Assembly (NCBI RefSeq): GCF_011386835.1
Contig: NC_088799.1
Location: 74,915,302 to 74,979,301 of the forward strand
DNA length: 64,000 bases
Direction: 5' to 3'
Source of the DNA: Chrysemys picta bellii
Lineage: Eukaryota; Chordata; Testudines; Emydidae
In this document: piece after piece, positions 47,892 through 57,670 of the stretch
How positions within the stretch are numbered: position 1 is the first letter of the stretch
Layout of the letters: each line of letters opens with the position of its first letter
Made by a program: the position numbers and the translations under genes
Notes under the pieces: generated by a model
Databases searched by the model: none
What the model was told of the DNA's origin: nothing
Seen by the model: the letters and a program-made list of their open reading frames with translations, nothing else

Positions 47892-49181
47892 TAGGGTTAC
47901 CATTCGTCCGGATTTACCTGGACATGTCCTCCTTTTTGTGTTAAAAATAGCGTCCGGGGGGGAGCTTATAAATCACTAAAAATGTCCGGGATTTCCCCCC
48001 CTTGCAGAGCGAGGCGCGGCTGGGAGGGCTGCAGGAAAGTCAGCCGCTCGCATGGGGCTCTGGCAGCCAGAGCCCTTCCCCCTGCAGCTTGCCTGGCTGG
48101 ACTCCGGAGCAGCTGTAGAGCTCCTCCTCCCCGCCCCCTGCATTCTGAGCCGGCCGGCCTGCCGAGCCGTTTGCATCGGCCTCGGCAGCTCCTCCTCCCC
48201 TGCAGCCCAGCGCCCCGCTCCGGCAGCACTGTGCAGGGGCAGGGACCGGGTTGCGTGTTGCGCTGGGGAGTGAAGCCACGTGTCCGGCTCCGCACAGAGC
48301 CCAACACCATGTTCTGAGCGGCAGGGTAAGGGGGCCAGGGGGCAGGAGAAGGGGCAGGGAGATTTTGGAGGGGGCAGTCAAGAGACGGGGGGGGGTCAGG
48401 AGTTCGGGGGGGGGCTTTTTGGGGGGGTGGAGAAGGTTTTGGGCAGTCAGGGTACAGGTAGGGGGTAGGGTCCTGGGGGGCAGTTGGGGGGGGGGTCTTA
48501 GGAGGGGGCAGTTAGGGGACAAGGAACAGGGAGGCTTAGGTAGGGGGTGGGGTTCTGGAGGGCAATTAGGAGCAGGGGTCCCAGGAGGGGGCAGTCAGGG
48601 GACAAGGAGCAGGGGGGGGTGTTTGGGAATTCTGGGGGGGGGCTGTCAGGGGGCTGGGGTGGGGAGAGGGATCGGAGCAGTCGGGACAGGGAGCAGAGGG
48701 GTTTAGATGGGTCGGGAGTTCTGGGGGGCGCTGTCAGGGGGTGGGGAGTGGTTGGATGGGGTGTGGGAGTCCAGGGGTCTGTCTGGGGTGGGGGTGTGGA
48801 TAAGTGTTGGGGCAATCAGAGTACAGGTAGGGTCCTAGGGGGCCAGTTAGGATGGGGGGAGGGTCTCAGGAGGGGGCAGTCAGGGGACAAGAGGCAGGGA
48901 GGCTTAGGTAGGGGGTGGAGTCCTGGGGGGCAGTTAGGGGCAGGGGTCCCAGGAGGGGGCAGTCAGGGGACAAGAGGCAGGGAGGCTTAGGTAGGGGGTG
49001 GAGTCCTGGGGGGCAGTTAGGGGCAGGGGTCCCAGGAGGGGGCAGTCAGGGGACAAGGAACAGGGGGAGGGTTGGGGGTTCTGAGGGGGGTGGGAAGTGG
49101 GAGGGGCAGGGGCAGGGCTAGGGCAGGACGGGGGCGGGGCTCCTCTGTCCTCTTTTTTGCTTGCTGAAATATGGTAACCCT
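47892..49181. mobile_element. hAT-type non-autonomous element with G-rich minisatellite, 1.29 kb
   Basis: Starts tagggttaccattcgtccgg and ends tgaaatatggtaaccct, inverted over at least 11 bases. Perfect 8-bp duplication actattta at 47884-47891 and 49182-49189. The left 420 bp are GC-rich (gagcgaggcgcggctgggag, ctccggagcagctgtagagc). The rest (48330-49120) is a strongly G-rich tandem array. No transposase is encoded. The terminus and the tccggatttacctggacatg subterminal sequence match a family I associate with turtles. Long ORFs across it arise from the G-rich array. Confidence 0.92.
48330..49120. repeat. G-rich minisatellite, 83-bp unit, inside the 47.9-kb hAT element
   Basis: The clearest units start ggcttaggtagggggtggag at 48901 and 48984 (83-bp period), with an earlier diverged unit near 48532. 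Each holds gcagttaggggcaggggtcc, caggagggggcagtcagggg and acaag-ggcaggg. Flanking copies are degenerate. Many runs of four or more G on the plus strand give high G-quadruplex potential. Confidence 0.88.
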
Positions 49182-49189
49182 ACTATTTA

Positions 49190-50985
49190 GCTTAAATGTA
49201 GAATACAAATCACAATAGTAATTTACAAAACACATAACCCTTTTCAGAAATCAATTCGAAAACAAAGAGTTAATGTAATGGAAGGTTTATATCAGGGGAA
49301 AAAAATAATGTAACCCAAATTTGACCCTTGATATTTGAGACTACAGATCAAATGCTTTCTCCTAAACTAGTTCAGTCTCTCCACTTTGTTGTGTTTCATT
49401 GAAGTATGTTATTAGCACAACCTCTATCTTGAAAATACTCAAAAGCAGCAACTAGCATCTCTCTCTGTAAATGCAGAGGGGTTTAATCTACTTTTTACAT
49501 AGGAGGGTAGTTGTGGAAAGAAAGCAGGCAATTTTTTGTTTTACTTAATCAAAGAAATCACAGACGCATGTTGCAACTGCCTTGAAAATCAGATTATAAA
49601 TACAAATATTTGCTATCTTTTCTGAAGCATATTGTTATTTCCCAAAAAAACAAATAATTGATAAACCTCATTATATTTCCCACATAAAGTTCATATTAAG
49701 GATAATGGATTACAAAAAAAAGTGAAATAGAATTTTAATCCTAAAATGTACACTCACCAAAGGACACTGTGCTACATATTGAAAGGCACCCAATGCCTGG
49801 TTCTGCTCTCACTTGGACTAGATTTACACCAGTGCAACTCTGTTGACGTTTCTGGATTTGCAAAAGTGTAAGTGAGGGAAGACTCATGCTCATAATGTCT
49901 CACTTAAATGTGCTTAGATAAGAGGCTTCCAATTTGTAACATTCTCCTTTCCATTTAAACTGACTAGTAAATAAAATACAATACATGATGATAAAGTCTA
50001 TGGAGAACAGTTTTTTAAAAAAATGTGTTCAGATAAAGTCAAAATTGATTTACCAGGATAAAATATATGCAATACTTCTCTCTCTCTCGCTATATATATA
50101 TATACACACACATACATACATACACACACACACACAGAGAGGTTTGGCAGAATTCAGTTTTTTATAATTTTGACAGATGTTTATTTTTATTTTTTTAGAT
50201 TTAAATGTTTATAGTTTCATAAAATTATGGGTTTTAAGCTTTTTTCAATTTTTATAAATTTAAATGCTCACAGTTGCAGGAAATTAGGGAGTGGGTCAGA
50301 CAATTATTTAATGACAGGAGATGTTGAGATCCAAAAAGTTAAAGCTTATAAACCATTGAAACAAACTGTCAATATAAAGTATCAAAATATAAATATACTT
50401 AAATCAATAAGTCACACCTATTCATACTATTAGATTGCTAGTCCATTTGTAACAAACCGAATTCAAAAGTCTACCTCACTGGATTTTGACTCAAATTTTC
50501 AAGCAGCATTTTTGTTACTTTTCCTATCTGTAAGTCTCCATTATTATTAATTATTAATTATTATTATTATTATTATTGATGGAAATATTTTTTGTCGGTG
50601 TGTGTGATTAATAAAAACAATCACTGTTTACTGTGTTTTTCTGATAAAAATCTACTCCTTCCACACCTCTTCCCCTCTAACTAATAGCTCATCTAGAGCC
50701 CCAATTTTGCCAACACACACTTGTTTAACATTAGCCATGTAAACAGTTCTTTTGACTTCAAATGATTTGCAGGATCAGGGCTTAAATCAGTACTTTATAT
50801 CAAGGACAAGAAAGTCATAATAGAAATGTGCTCACTGAAAAGACCATGAAAGCTAAACTATATTTTCTCTTGCCCAAAGATTGCAAAGACATTCATAGTA
50901 AATAAATAATAATAATATCAGAGATATCAAAGTTCATTACTACTAAATCTTAACAATACTCCTCTGAGGTATTTCAAACATTTCA
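49190..50985. other. AT-rich non-coding DNA, no gene seen
   Basis: Includes a mixed TC/TA/CA microsatellite at 50081-50137, a TTA run near 50540-50576, and diverged ancient repeat copies near 49795-49890 and 50700-50785. No exon recognised. Confidence 0.5.
50081..50137. repeat. Compound (TC)n(TA)n(CA)n microsatellite
   Basis: Successive tctctctctcgc, tatatatatata and cacacacatacatacataca cacacacac tracts. Confidence 0.92.
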
Positions 50986-51112
50986 CAGATGGGTACACTG
51001 AGGCACAGAATGATTAAGAGTCTTGCTTGATGTCACAAAGTAAATAAGTAACAGAGCCAGTAACAGAATCTAGGACTAGCTCTCAATCTTATGCTGTAAC
51101 TACCATGCCACA
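50985..51112 (-). mobile_element. MIR-type SINE fragment
   Basis: Plus-strand text carries the inverse MIR core: ttcacagatgggtacactga, ggcacagaatgattaagagt, cttgcttgatgtcacaaagt, then agagccagtaacagaatcta and ttatgctgtaactaccatgc. Order and spacing match MIR in minus orientation from core to tRNA-like head. Confidence 0.75.
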
Positions 51113-52137
51113 TTCCCAAGTAAAAAACAGTAATGTAAATACAGGATATCAAAGTTCAAACTCAGCTCAGGGATATCAAACTCATTCTTTAGATAGGACC
51201 AAACTGCAATATTTATTATTGTCCCTGAGCCAGGACTGCAAAGTTAGAGTCATATCCTCCCTCAGTTCCCAGGAGAACTCCCACTCACGAGCTGCACAGA
51301 GACCAAGACTAGAAAACAGCCTTTATGTAGTATAACTACGCTTTTATTTAATAAAGTTATTGTTGCATTCAGTAGTATCCAGTAGGAAAACATGATGCAG
51401 GGTCCGTTTAGCACCATCGCTTCATCTGCCCTCTCTTTATTTGGCCTCTTCAATTGAAGTTATCTGATTTGGCCACACACAGTTATGGGCAAATGAGATA
51501 TGTAACTGTGTGCCTATTTTATTTGAAACCTGGCCCTCAACATCTGTATTAGCACCTGTTGTTTCAGGCCAACAAGTCAACGTTACTTCAGGTGTCAGTC
51601 AAAGATGTCAACCACAGGTACTGGAAACATTAAAATTGTAAACAGCTTGTATTCTGGTCTGGAGAATCTGAACCTATCATTGGGGTCAGATAATTATGCA
51701 CTGAAGACCAAATGTAGCACATGGGCTGGAGCTTGAGACCCATTATTTTCAAAGAATTTTTTAGTAAACTGAATGCTCATGAAAGCTGTCAGCAGACCAT
51801 GCTGATGAAGAATTCAAGTGTTCTATCTACAGAACAGGTACAAATCAGCTTTCTTTCTAATAGTCATCCTAATTAAAATTAACTAACCATCTTAACTTTC
51901 TGTCTATAAACTTAAGATTTGTACACAAAGGATTACATGCCTGATAATGTAAGTACACATAAACATGACTAATTTATCCAATTCCTTTCTAGGATTGTTT
52001 TTGTTCTGCCACTTATTGCATCTACCGCAAATCGGACAATCATACATTTAAGAGTAACCTGTTAGTTCTCTCCAACATTCTAAAATGGAGTGTGTCCATT
52101 TTCAGCTAGGACAGCAGAAATGGTGTCTGAAAAGAAA

Positions 52138-52171
<34 letters not shown>

Positions 52172-52731
52172 AAAACACTTTGCAGATGAAGTAGTACCCA
52201 ATCTAACAAAGCATTTAAGCATATAAGCAGTCCTCTGGAAATCAATGGTACTACTTAGACGCTTGAAAAGTTAACAAGCACTTTGCAAGAATGGTGCCAT
52301 AAAGAGTAATTTATCTGGTGTGTGTGCACATGCGCAAAGAAAACTTTCCATTACCCGCACAACTCTCTCTTCCTCGACCCTAAATGTTTAGTAATCACCA
52401 GCGACTACAGTAGTTCCCATGTCTTCCTATTTATATTTTTCTGTAGTTTGAATTCTCATTTGCTAAATATATTCCAACACACAATTTATATCTGTCTGCA
52501 ACTTGGAGAACTTTCTGTGACTCCTTCCAGAAATTTCACAGATAAATCACAGTTGTTAAATGGAAGCAAGCCATGAGTAAGCCACTATTCCTCGAGGAAG
52601 GAAACATTATTATTGGCATGATAATATTTAACACTTATTAATTCTTTTAATCTTCACATCATTTTACAAAATATTAACTAATTAATCACCAACTATGAGT
52701 ATAAAAAATGGGAGACCTGTGGATAGAGCTT
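51113..52731. other. AT-rich non-coding DNA, no gene seen
   Basis: No recognisable exon or defined transposon. A CA microsatellite lies at 52141-52171, and a diverged ancient repeat copy near 52200-52275 (gcagtcctctggaaatcaat). Confidence 0.5.
52141..52171. repeat. (AC)n microsatellite
   Basis: About fifteen uninterrupted AC units. Confidence 0.97.
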
Positions 52732-53209
52732 CTGTTTTGGGGGGGTTATTAATTTCATTTTTCAGGGTTTATTTTTAGCAATTTTTCGGCCTATCTAGCT
52801 ATTCAAAACTCAGAGTTCTGGGGGCCTTTCTTTTTGCATATACATGTAGTAACGGTTTCAAACAGCACTATAATAAAGTGCCCTAAGGAATCTTTAGTGT
52901 TGACAAGCAGGATCTACTTGGACTAATTAATACGCAATACATTAGTGCTCTTTAAGAGATTACACCCCTGTAGTCCATATTACTGCTCCATGTAGACAAG
53001 CCCTCGCATACAAGTCAGGAGGCAGGGACATCACCTATATAGACAAACTGCACTGGGAAAGGGGTGAGGTCAACATGAACTGAGCAATCATTTTGGGTAG
53101 TTTTCCGGTGTTTATTGGATAACCACTGATTTTTATTTTTATTTTTTATAATCAGCTGTCCCCCTCACCCCCACCCCCCGTTTAAAAGCTAAAAGCAGAA
53201 GCCCTATCT
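52732..53209. repeat. Composite old DNA-transposon debris
   Basis: The outer ends gatagagcttctg (52732) and cagaagccctatc (ending 53208) are inverted, 12 of 13 matched. Inside, about 52855-53006 resembles the AGGGCTTGTCTAC-type MITE seen at 13.53 kb: it ends ccatgtagacaagccct and carries caatacattagtgctcttta-like sequence. Its left terminus is lost. No target duplication for the outer pair is convincing. Confidence 0.4.
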
Positions 53210-53600
53210 ATGGACTACACACTCATCTAGTATAAGCCTACTCTTTCTCTCCCCAAAATATTGTTACTCTTAGGGCAACAGTTCTCTTTTGTAACAGCCA
53301 TTCTATATCTCTTTGGTTCATCGACTCAATCTATTTTCACATCTAATCTGAGAACCATCTTTTCTCTTGCAGATGCTTCTTTTTGATGCTCTACATACAG
53401 TTTTTATATTGCTATACCTATATATGTATATATAGATTCATATAGTTAAATCAGTGCAATCTACTGTGGATAGTGTTTTAATGGTGCTTATACTGGTATA
53501 GCTTTTTCCTATAAATTTAGGGGAATAAGCTATATTCATATAAACACCTTTATACCAGAATTGGCACTAGCAGGCCAGCTAGCAGCGTCAGTTTCTAAAC

Positions 53601-54608
53601 CAGGGGTCGGCAACCTTTCAGAAGTGGTGTGCCGAGTCTTCATTTATTCACTTTAATTTAAGGTTTTGTGTGCCGGTAATACATTTTAACATTTTTTAGA
53701 AGGTCTCTCTCTAAGTCTATATATAATATAACTAAACTACTGTTGTATGTAAACAAGGTTTTCAAAATGTTTAAGAAGCTTTATTTAAAATTAAATTAAA
53801 ATGCTGAGCTTAAGCCACCGACCTGCTCAGCCCGCTGCCAGCCTGGTGCTCATGGTGGGGACATGGGGAGTGCAAGAGTCAGGGCATGGGGTGGGGGGGG
53901 TCTGGGTATGTGTGGGGAGTGCAGGAGTCAGGGCAGGGGGGCTTGCGGGGCTGGGTATGTGTGGACGGTGCAGGGGTCAGGGCAGAGGCTGGGGGCATGT
54001 GAGGGGGTGCAGGAGTCAGGGTATGTGTGGAGAGTGCAGGAATCAGGGATGGGGTCGTGGGGGGGATGAAAGGGGCTGGGGTACAAGGGGGGTGCAGGGG
54101 TCAGGCCAGAGGGCTGGGGGGATGGGCTGGGATCAGGGGGGTGCTCCCAGCCCCCCGCCCCCTGAGCGACCCAAGGAGCGGGGCTGGAGGGATACGCCCC
54201 GCTCCTACCCCCCTTCCCCAAGGCCCTGCTCCTACCCTCCTTCTCCACCTCCTTACCGGTCTGAGCAGCAATGGCGCTGGGGCTGCTCTTCCCCCCTCCC
54301 TCGCAAGGGCCCCCCCTCCCCCGGCAGCAGGGAGGGAGAGGAGGCGGGGCTCCATGCAGCCCGCTGGGGGAAGAGGCGGGGGAGGGGGAAGCTTGGCTGC
54401 TGGCAGAGCCTGCCCTACAGAAGCAGCCGGCAGGACCGAGCTTGCTTCTGCACCCTTCCCCCGCCAGAGAGAGCGGTAGGCGGGGGGTGGAGAAGAGCGG
54501 GCTGGGTCGGGCAGGATTTTAGGTCGGGGTCCGGCAGGCAGCAGCATGCCATTAAAAATCGGCTCGCATGCCGTTTTTGGCACACGTGCCATAGATTGCC
54601 AACCCCTG
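53601..54608. mobile_element. hAT-type non-autonomous element with GC-rich interior, 1.0 kb
   Basis: Starts caggggtcggcaacctttca and ends atagattgccaacccctg, inverted at the tips. Perfect 8-bp duplication ttctaaac at 53593-53600 and 54609-54616. Subterminal text (aagtggtgtgccgagtcttc at left, gctcgcatgccgtttttggc at right) belongs to a family of 'ggcaacc' hAT elements. The middle (about 53860-54530) holds short G-rich tandem units based on gtgcaggagtcagggca-like words, then a C/G-rich unique part. The 318-codon ORF at 53801-54757 crosses this array and runs out of the element, so it is not a gene. Confidence 0.93.
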
Positions 54609-54616
54609 TTCTAAAC

Positions 54617-55178
54617 CAATATGGTTATAATGGTACAAAAACTGTGTTATCAGCCCTAAACTCCTCTGCCGCTCTGCTTTTATACTCTAATTTTGCAAAT
54701 GTACTGTTCAACTTTGCAAAGCATTTGGAATACAGCTTAGATGACAAAATATTGTGACAATGAATTAGGTACTATGTGATCTTCAATGACCAAAGTTCTA
54801 ACCTCAGTTCTTCTGCTCTCTACTCTTACACAGATGCTCACAGGAAGGATTATAGTGCAGCTGACTGGGAGATACAGGGACAACAAGTTTTGGGGAAAGC
54901 TGGGCTCCACACCCAGTGGTTATAGGGCTGAGTTGTATCTCAAACTCTGTTGAACTATTTGGATTATAATCATTTATTTTATTGCTATAAACACTTTCAC
55001 CCTCTGAAGAAAAGACCTTGCTGACTACAGCTGTGTTTTTGCAGCTAAACTACTCCACCAATGCTACAGAAAAAAAAGTAATTTCTGATTCTAAAATAGT
55101 AACGTGGCTTTTGTCAATACAATTAGAAATGATACAAGTTAGATATACCACTTCATTCGAACTGCTACGTTGAGACTA
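54617..55178. other. Non-coding DNA between transposons
   Basis: AT-rich sequence with no recognised repeat or exon between the 53.6-kb hAT element and the TA-flanked element at 55.18 kb. Confidence 0.5.
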
Positions 55179-55591
55179 CAATAGAATCTGAGAGTTACAA
55201 ACACCTCAGGAATGGGACGGGGAAAGTGGTTGGAAGGGCAGGATGGAGAGGTAAATTGGATAGTATAACCCGAAGTTATGGCCTCCAATACTTATTTGTC
55301 CAGTGTTATAGCCTCCCAAACTTCATGAACAAAATGTTATGGTTGCTCTTTCAAAAGTTTACAACTGAACATTGACTTAACACAGCTTTGAAACTTTACT
55401 ATGCAGAAGAAAAATGCTGCTTTCCTTTTATTTTTTAGTAGTTTATGTTTAAAATAGTACTGTACTGATTTGCATTTTTATTTTTTTTTAATCTTTGTAG
55501 CTGCCTGATTGTGTACTTCCGGGTCCAAATGAGGTGTGTGGTTCGCTGGTCAATTTGTAACTCTGGTATTCGTAAATCTGAGGTTCTACTG
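55179..55591. mobile_element. Mariner/pogo (Tigger-like) element carrying a DIRS fragment
   Basis: Left end caatagaatctgagagttac and right end gtaaatctgaggttctactg are inverted, with TA at 55177-55178 and 55592-55593. Sequence downstream of the foreign segment (aaaatgttatggttgctctt, tcaaaagtttacaactgaac, gtgtacttccgggtccaaat, attcgtaaatctgaggttct) is typical of a widespread amniote pogo-type non-autonomous family. From 55214 to 55329 the element instead holds DIRS sequence, replacing what from memory is a short segment such as ggttgttcgtaactct. The element is otherwise collinear from end to end. Confidence 0.82.
55214..55329. repeat. DIRS fragment, 114/116 identical to DIRS copy 3
   Basis: Aligns without gaps to 59485-59600, differing only at 55272 (G versus A at 59543) and 55288 (A versus G at 59559). 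The segment lies between the RT and gag-like regions of the DIRS element (compare 17950-18060 in copy 1). It has no DIRS sequence on either side; the mariner-type element resumes at once. Both junctions sit in shared short words: gg/ggg at the left and tgaa at the right. Confidence 0.95.
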
Positions 55592-55612
55592 TATTATGGA
55601 GTACCTCTAAAT

Positions 55613-56448
55613 CAGTGGTCATCAACCAGCCGATAGCAATCGCCTGGTCAATCCTAGAGGATCTCCCAGTCGATCATGATCTCTGGCAGTGTAGCGTGGC
55701 TGCTGCTAAGGCAGACTCCCTACCCCAGCCCCGTGCCACCCATTGGCCGGGAGAGCTGCGTGGGCGGTGCTTGCAGAGAGGGGTAGAGCATGGAGCCACG
55801 TACCCCCGCCCCACTGCAAGGGTGCGTTGGTCCCTTCTGGGAGCCAGAGTAGGCAGGAAGCTTCCCTTAGCCTCGTTACGCCCACTGCCGACTGGGAGCC
55901 ACCGGAGATAAGTGCTTCCCAGCAGGAGGCTGCACCCCAACCCCCAGCCCTGAGCCCCCTCCTGGAGCCAGGACCCCATACCCCCTCCTGCACCCCAAGC
56001 CCCTGCCCCAACCCATACCCCCTCCCAGAGCCAGCGCCCCATACCCCTTCCTGCACCAAGCCAGACCCCCCTCCCAGAGCCAGCACCTTGTACCCCCTCC
56101 TGCATCCCAATTCCCTCCTGCATGCTAACCCCCTGCCCCAGCCCTGACCCACCCCCCAGAGCCTGCACCCTGCACCACCTCCTGCACCCCAACACTCTGC
56201 CCCAGACCAGAGCCCTCTCCCAGAGCCCACACCCCCTCCTATAGCTTGCACCCCTCACCCCCTCCTGAACCACAACCCCAGCCCGGTGAGTGAAGGTGCG
56301 GGAGAGCGAGCGATGGGGAGCGGGGGAATGGAATGAGCAAGGCGGGGTTGGAGGAAGGGGTGGGGCCTCAGGGAAGGGGCAGGGTAGATCCTGGGTTGCC
56401 GTTAGATTCAAAAAGTGATCTTGGGCGTAAAAAGGTTGGAGACCACTG
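55613..56448. mobile_element. hAT-type non-autonomous element with C-rich array, 836 bp
   Basis: Starts cagtggtcatcaaccagccg and ends aaaaggttggagaccactg, inverted at the tips. Perfect 8-bp duplication ctctaaat at 55605-55612 and 56449-56456. The interior 55915-56280 is a C-rich tandem array of cagagccagcacccc- and tacccctcctgcacccca-like units. The opposing long ORFs (to 245 codons) are products of this array. It lies only about 20 bp from the mariner-type element to its left. Confidence 0.93.
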
Positions 56449-56456
56449 CTCTAAAT

Positions 56457-57286
56457 ATATGAGTGTTCAATGGTGGGTAGGGACTTCTAACACGGAGAAA
56501 ACTATGATTTTAGGCCATTCCAAGAAATCACAGCCCAGAATATTTCTTGGGTTGCCAATGCAGCTTTGGAAGTGCTGGATAACTGCTGCTGCTGTTCTGA
56601 GGTCATTTCTATAATTACCATCTTCAGAATAAGATCATATTATTGCCCCTGGTCATATGGACAGTTACAGCTAATTCATGAATGCACGTAAACAGTAGAT
56701 ATTTTGTTTCTTGCTCACCTGCAACTCAGCTTAAAGAGAAACTGCACGTCCAAGTTCGTGTATGTACAATATGCAAGAAGAGAGATTTAACTTACATCCT
56801 TTTCATTTAGCCAAATATTCAGATATATAACTTCACAGGCATGCTACCAGTGTGAATTTATATATATTTACATACACAGAGATAGAGAGACTAACCTCAA
56901 AGCTGCAAAGACAACATCATATTGTGATACTTTTACTATCTGTATTTTGTAAATAAACATACATAAATTAAATATTTCTTATAAAGATAGTGTATTTTTA
57001 AATTGACCTAAACATCATATGCTCTTATTATTTGAGCCCCATCTATTGAAAAAGATTTGGAAGGCTTAACAACCAATTAAATAAATGACACTGGTGTGCT
57101 GACATGCTTTATAAGGATGAATGCAACTTGAGAATCCCCTCACACCCCCAAATTATCACTCTGTCTGTCTGTAATTAGATTTAAAACATTCTACATGAAT
57201 ATATTCCAGATAGGGCTTGTTGACACCACAGAAACAGGGCAACAGTTTCCTCTTTTAAAAACAGGTTATTGCTTTGTTAATATAGT
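56457..57286. other. AT-rich non-coding DNA, no gene seen
   Basis: Lies between two hAT elements. No repeat or exon recognised. Confidence 0.5.
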
Positions 57287-57294
57287 CTGTATAC

Positions 57295-57662
57295 CAGCAG
57301 TTCTCAACCTTTTTCTTTCTAGCCCCCCCCCCACACACACACACACACACACACACCATGCTATAAAAATTCCACAGCCCACCTGTGCCACAACAACTGT
57401 TTTTCTCTATATCCAGTAGATTAAAAGCCAGGGCCTGCATTTGGGGGTGGCAAGCAGGGCAACTGCCTGGGGCCCCGTGCCACAGGGGTCCTTACGAAAG
57501 TAAGTTGCTCAGGCTTTGGCTTCAGCTCCAGGTGGTGTGGCTCAGGCTTCGGATTTCTGCCCTGGGCCCCAGTGAGTCTAGCACTGGCCCTGCTCTCTGG
57601 AAAAAGGTTGAAACCTGCTCGCGGCTCCCAGGAAGCCCCAGACCCCTGGTTGAGAACCACTG
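57295..57662. mobile_element. hAT-type non-autonomous element, 368 bp
   Basis: Starts cagcagttctcaaccttttt and ends ctggttgagaaccactg, inverted. Perfect 8-bp duplication ctgtatac at 57287-57294 and 57663-57670. It includes a C run and CA microsatellite at 57323-57356. The section agggcctgcatttgggggtg ... cactggccctgctctctgg (57430-57600) looks like part of a second 'agggcc' repeat, perhaps nested. Confidence 0.93.
57332..57356. repeat. (CA)n microsatellite in a hAT element
   Basis: About twelve CA units following a C run. Confidence 0.95.
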
Positions 57663-57670
57663 CTGTATAC

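Noticed and set aside
47970..48320. CpG island or promoter
   Set aside because: High GC and CpG content is inside the hAT-type element, and no adjacent gene or splice signal supports a promoter.
48040..48990. Long opposing ORFs (to 160 codons)
   Set aside because: All lie in the GC-rich part and G-rich minisatellite of the hAT element at 47892-49181; translations are proline- or glycine-rich repeats.
53801..54757. Longest ORF in the window (318 codons, plus strand)
   Set aside because: It begins inside a hAT element with clear ends, runs through its G-rich tandem array (glycine-rich low-complexity translation) and leaves the element into unrelated DNA. No domain.
55674..56411. 245-codon minus-strand ORF with glycine/tryptophan-rich repeats
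   Set aside because: Produced by the C-rich tandem array of the hAT element at 55613-56448.
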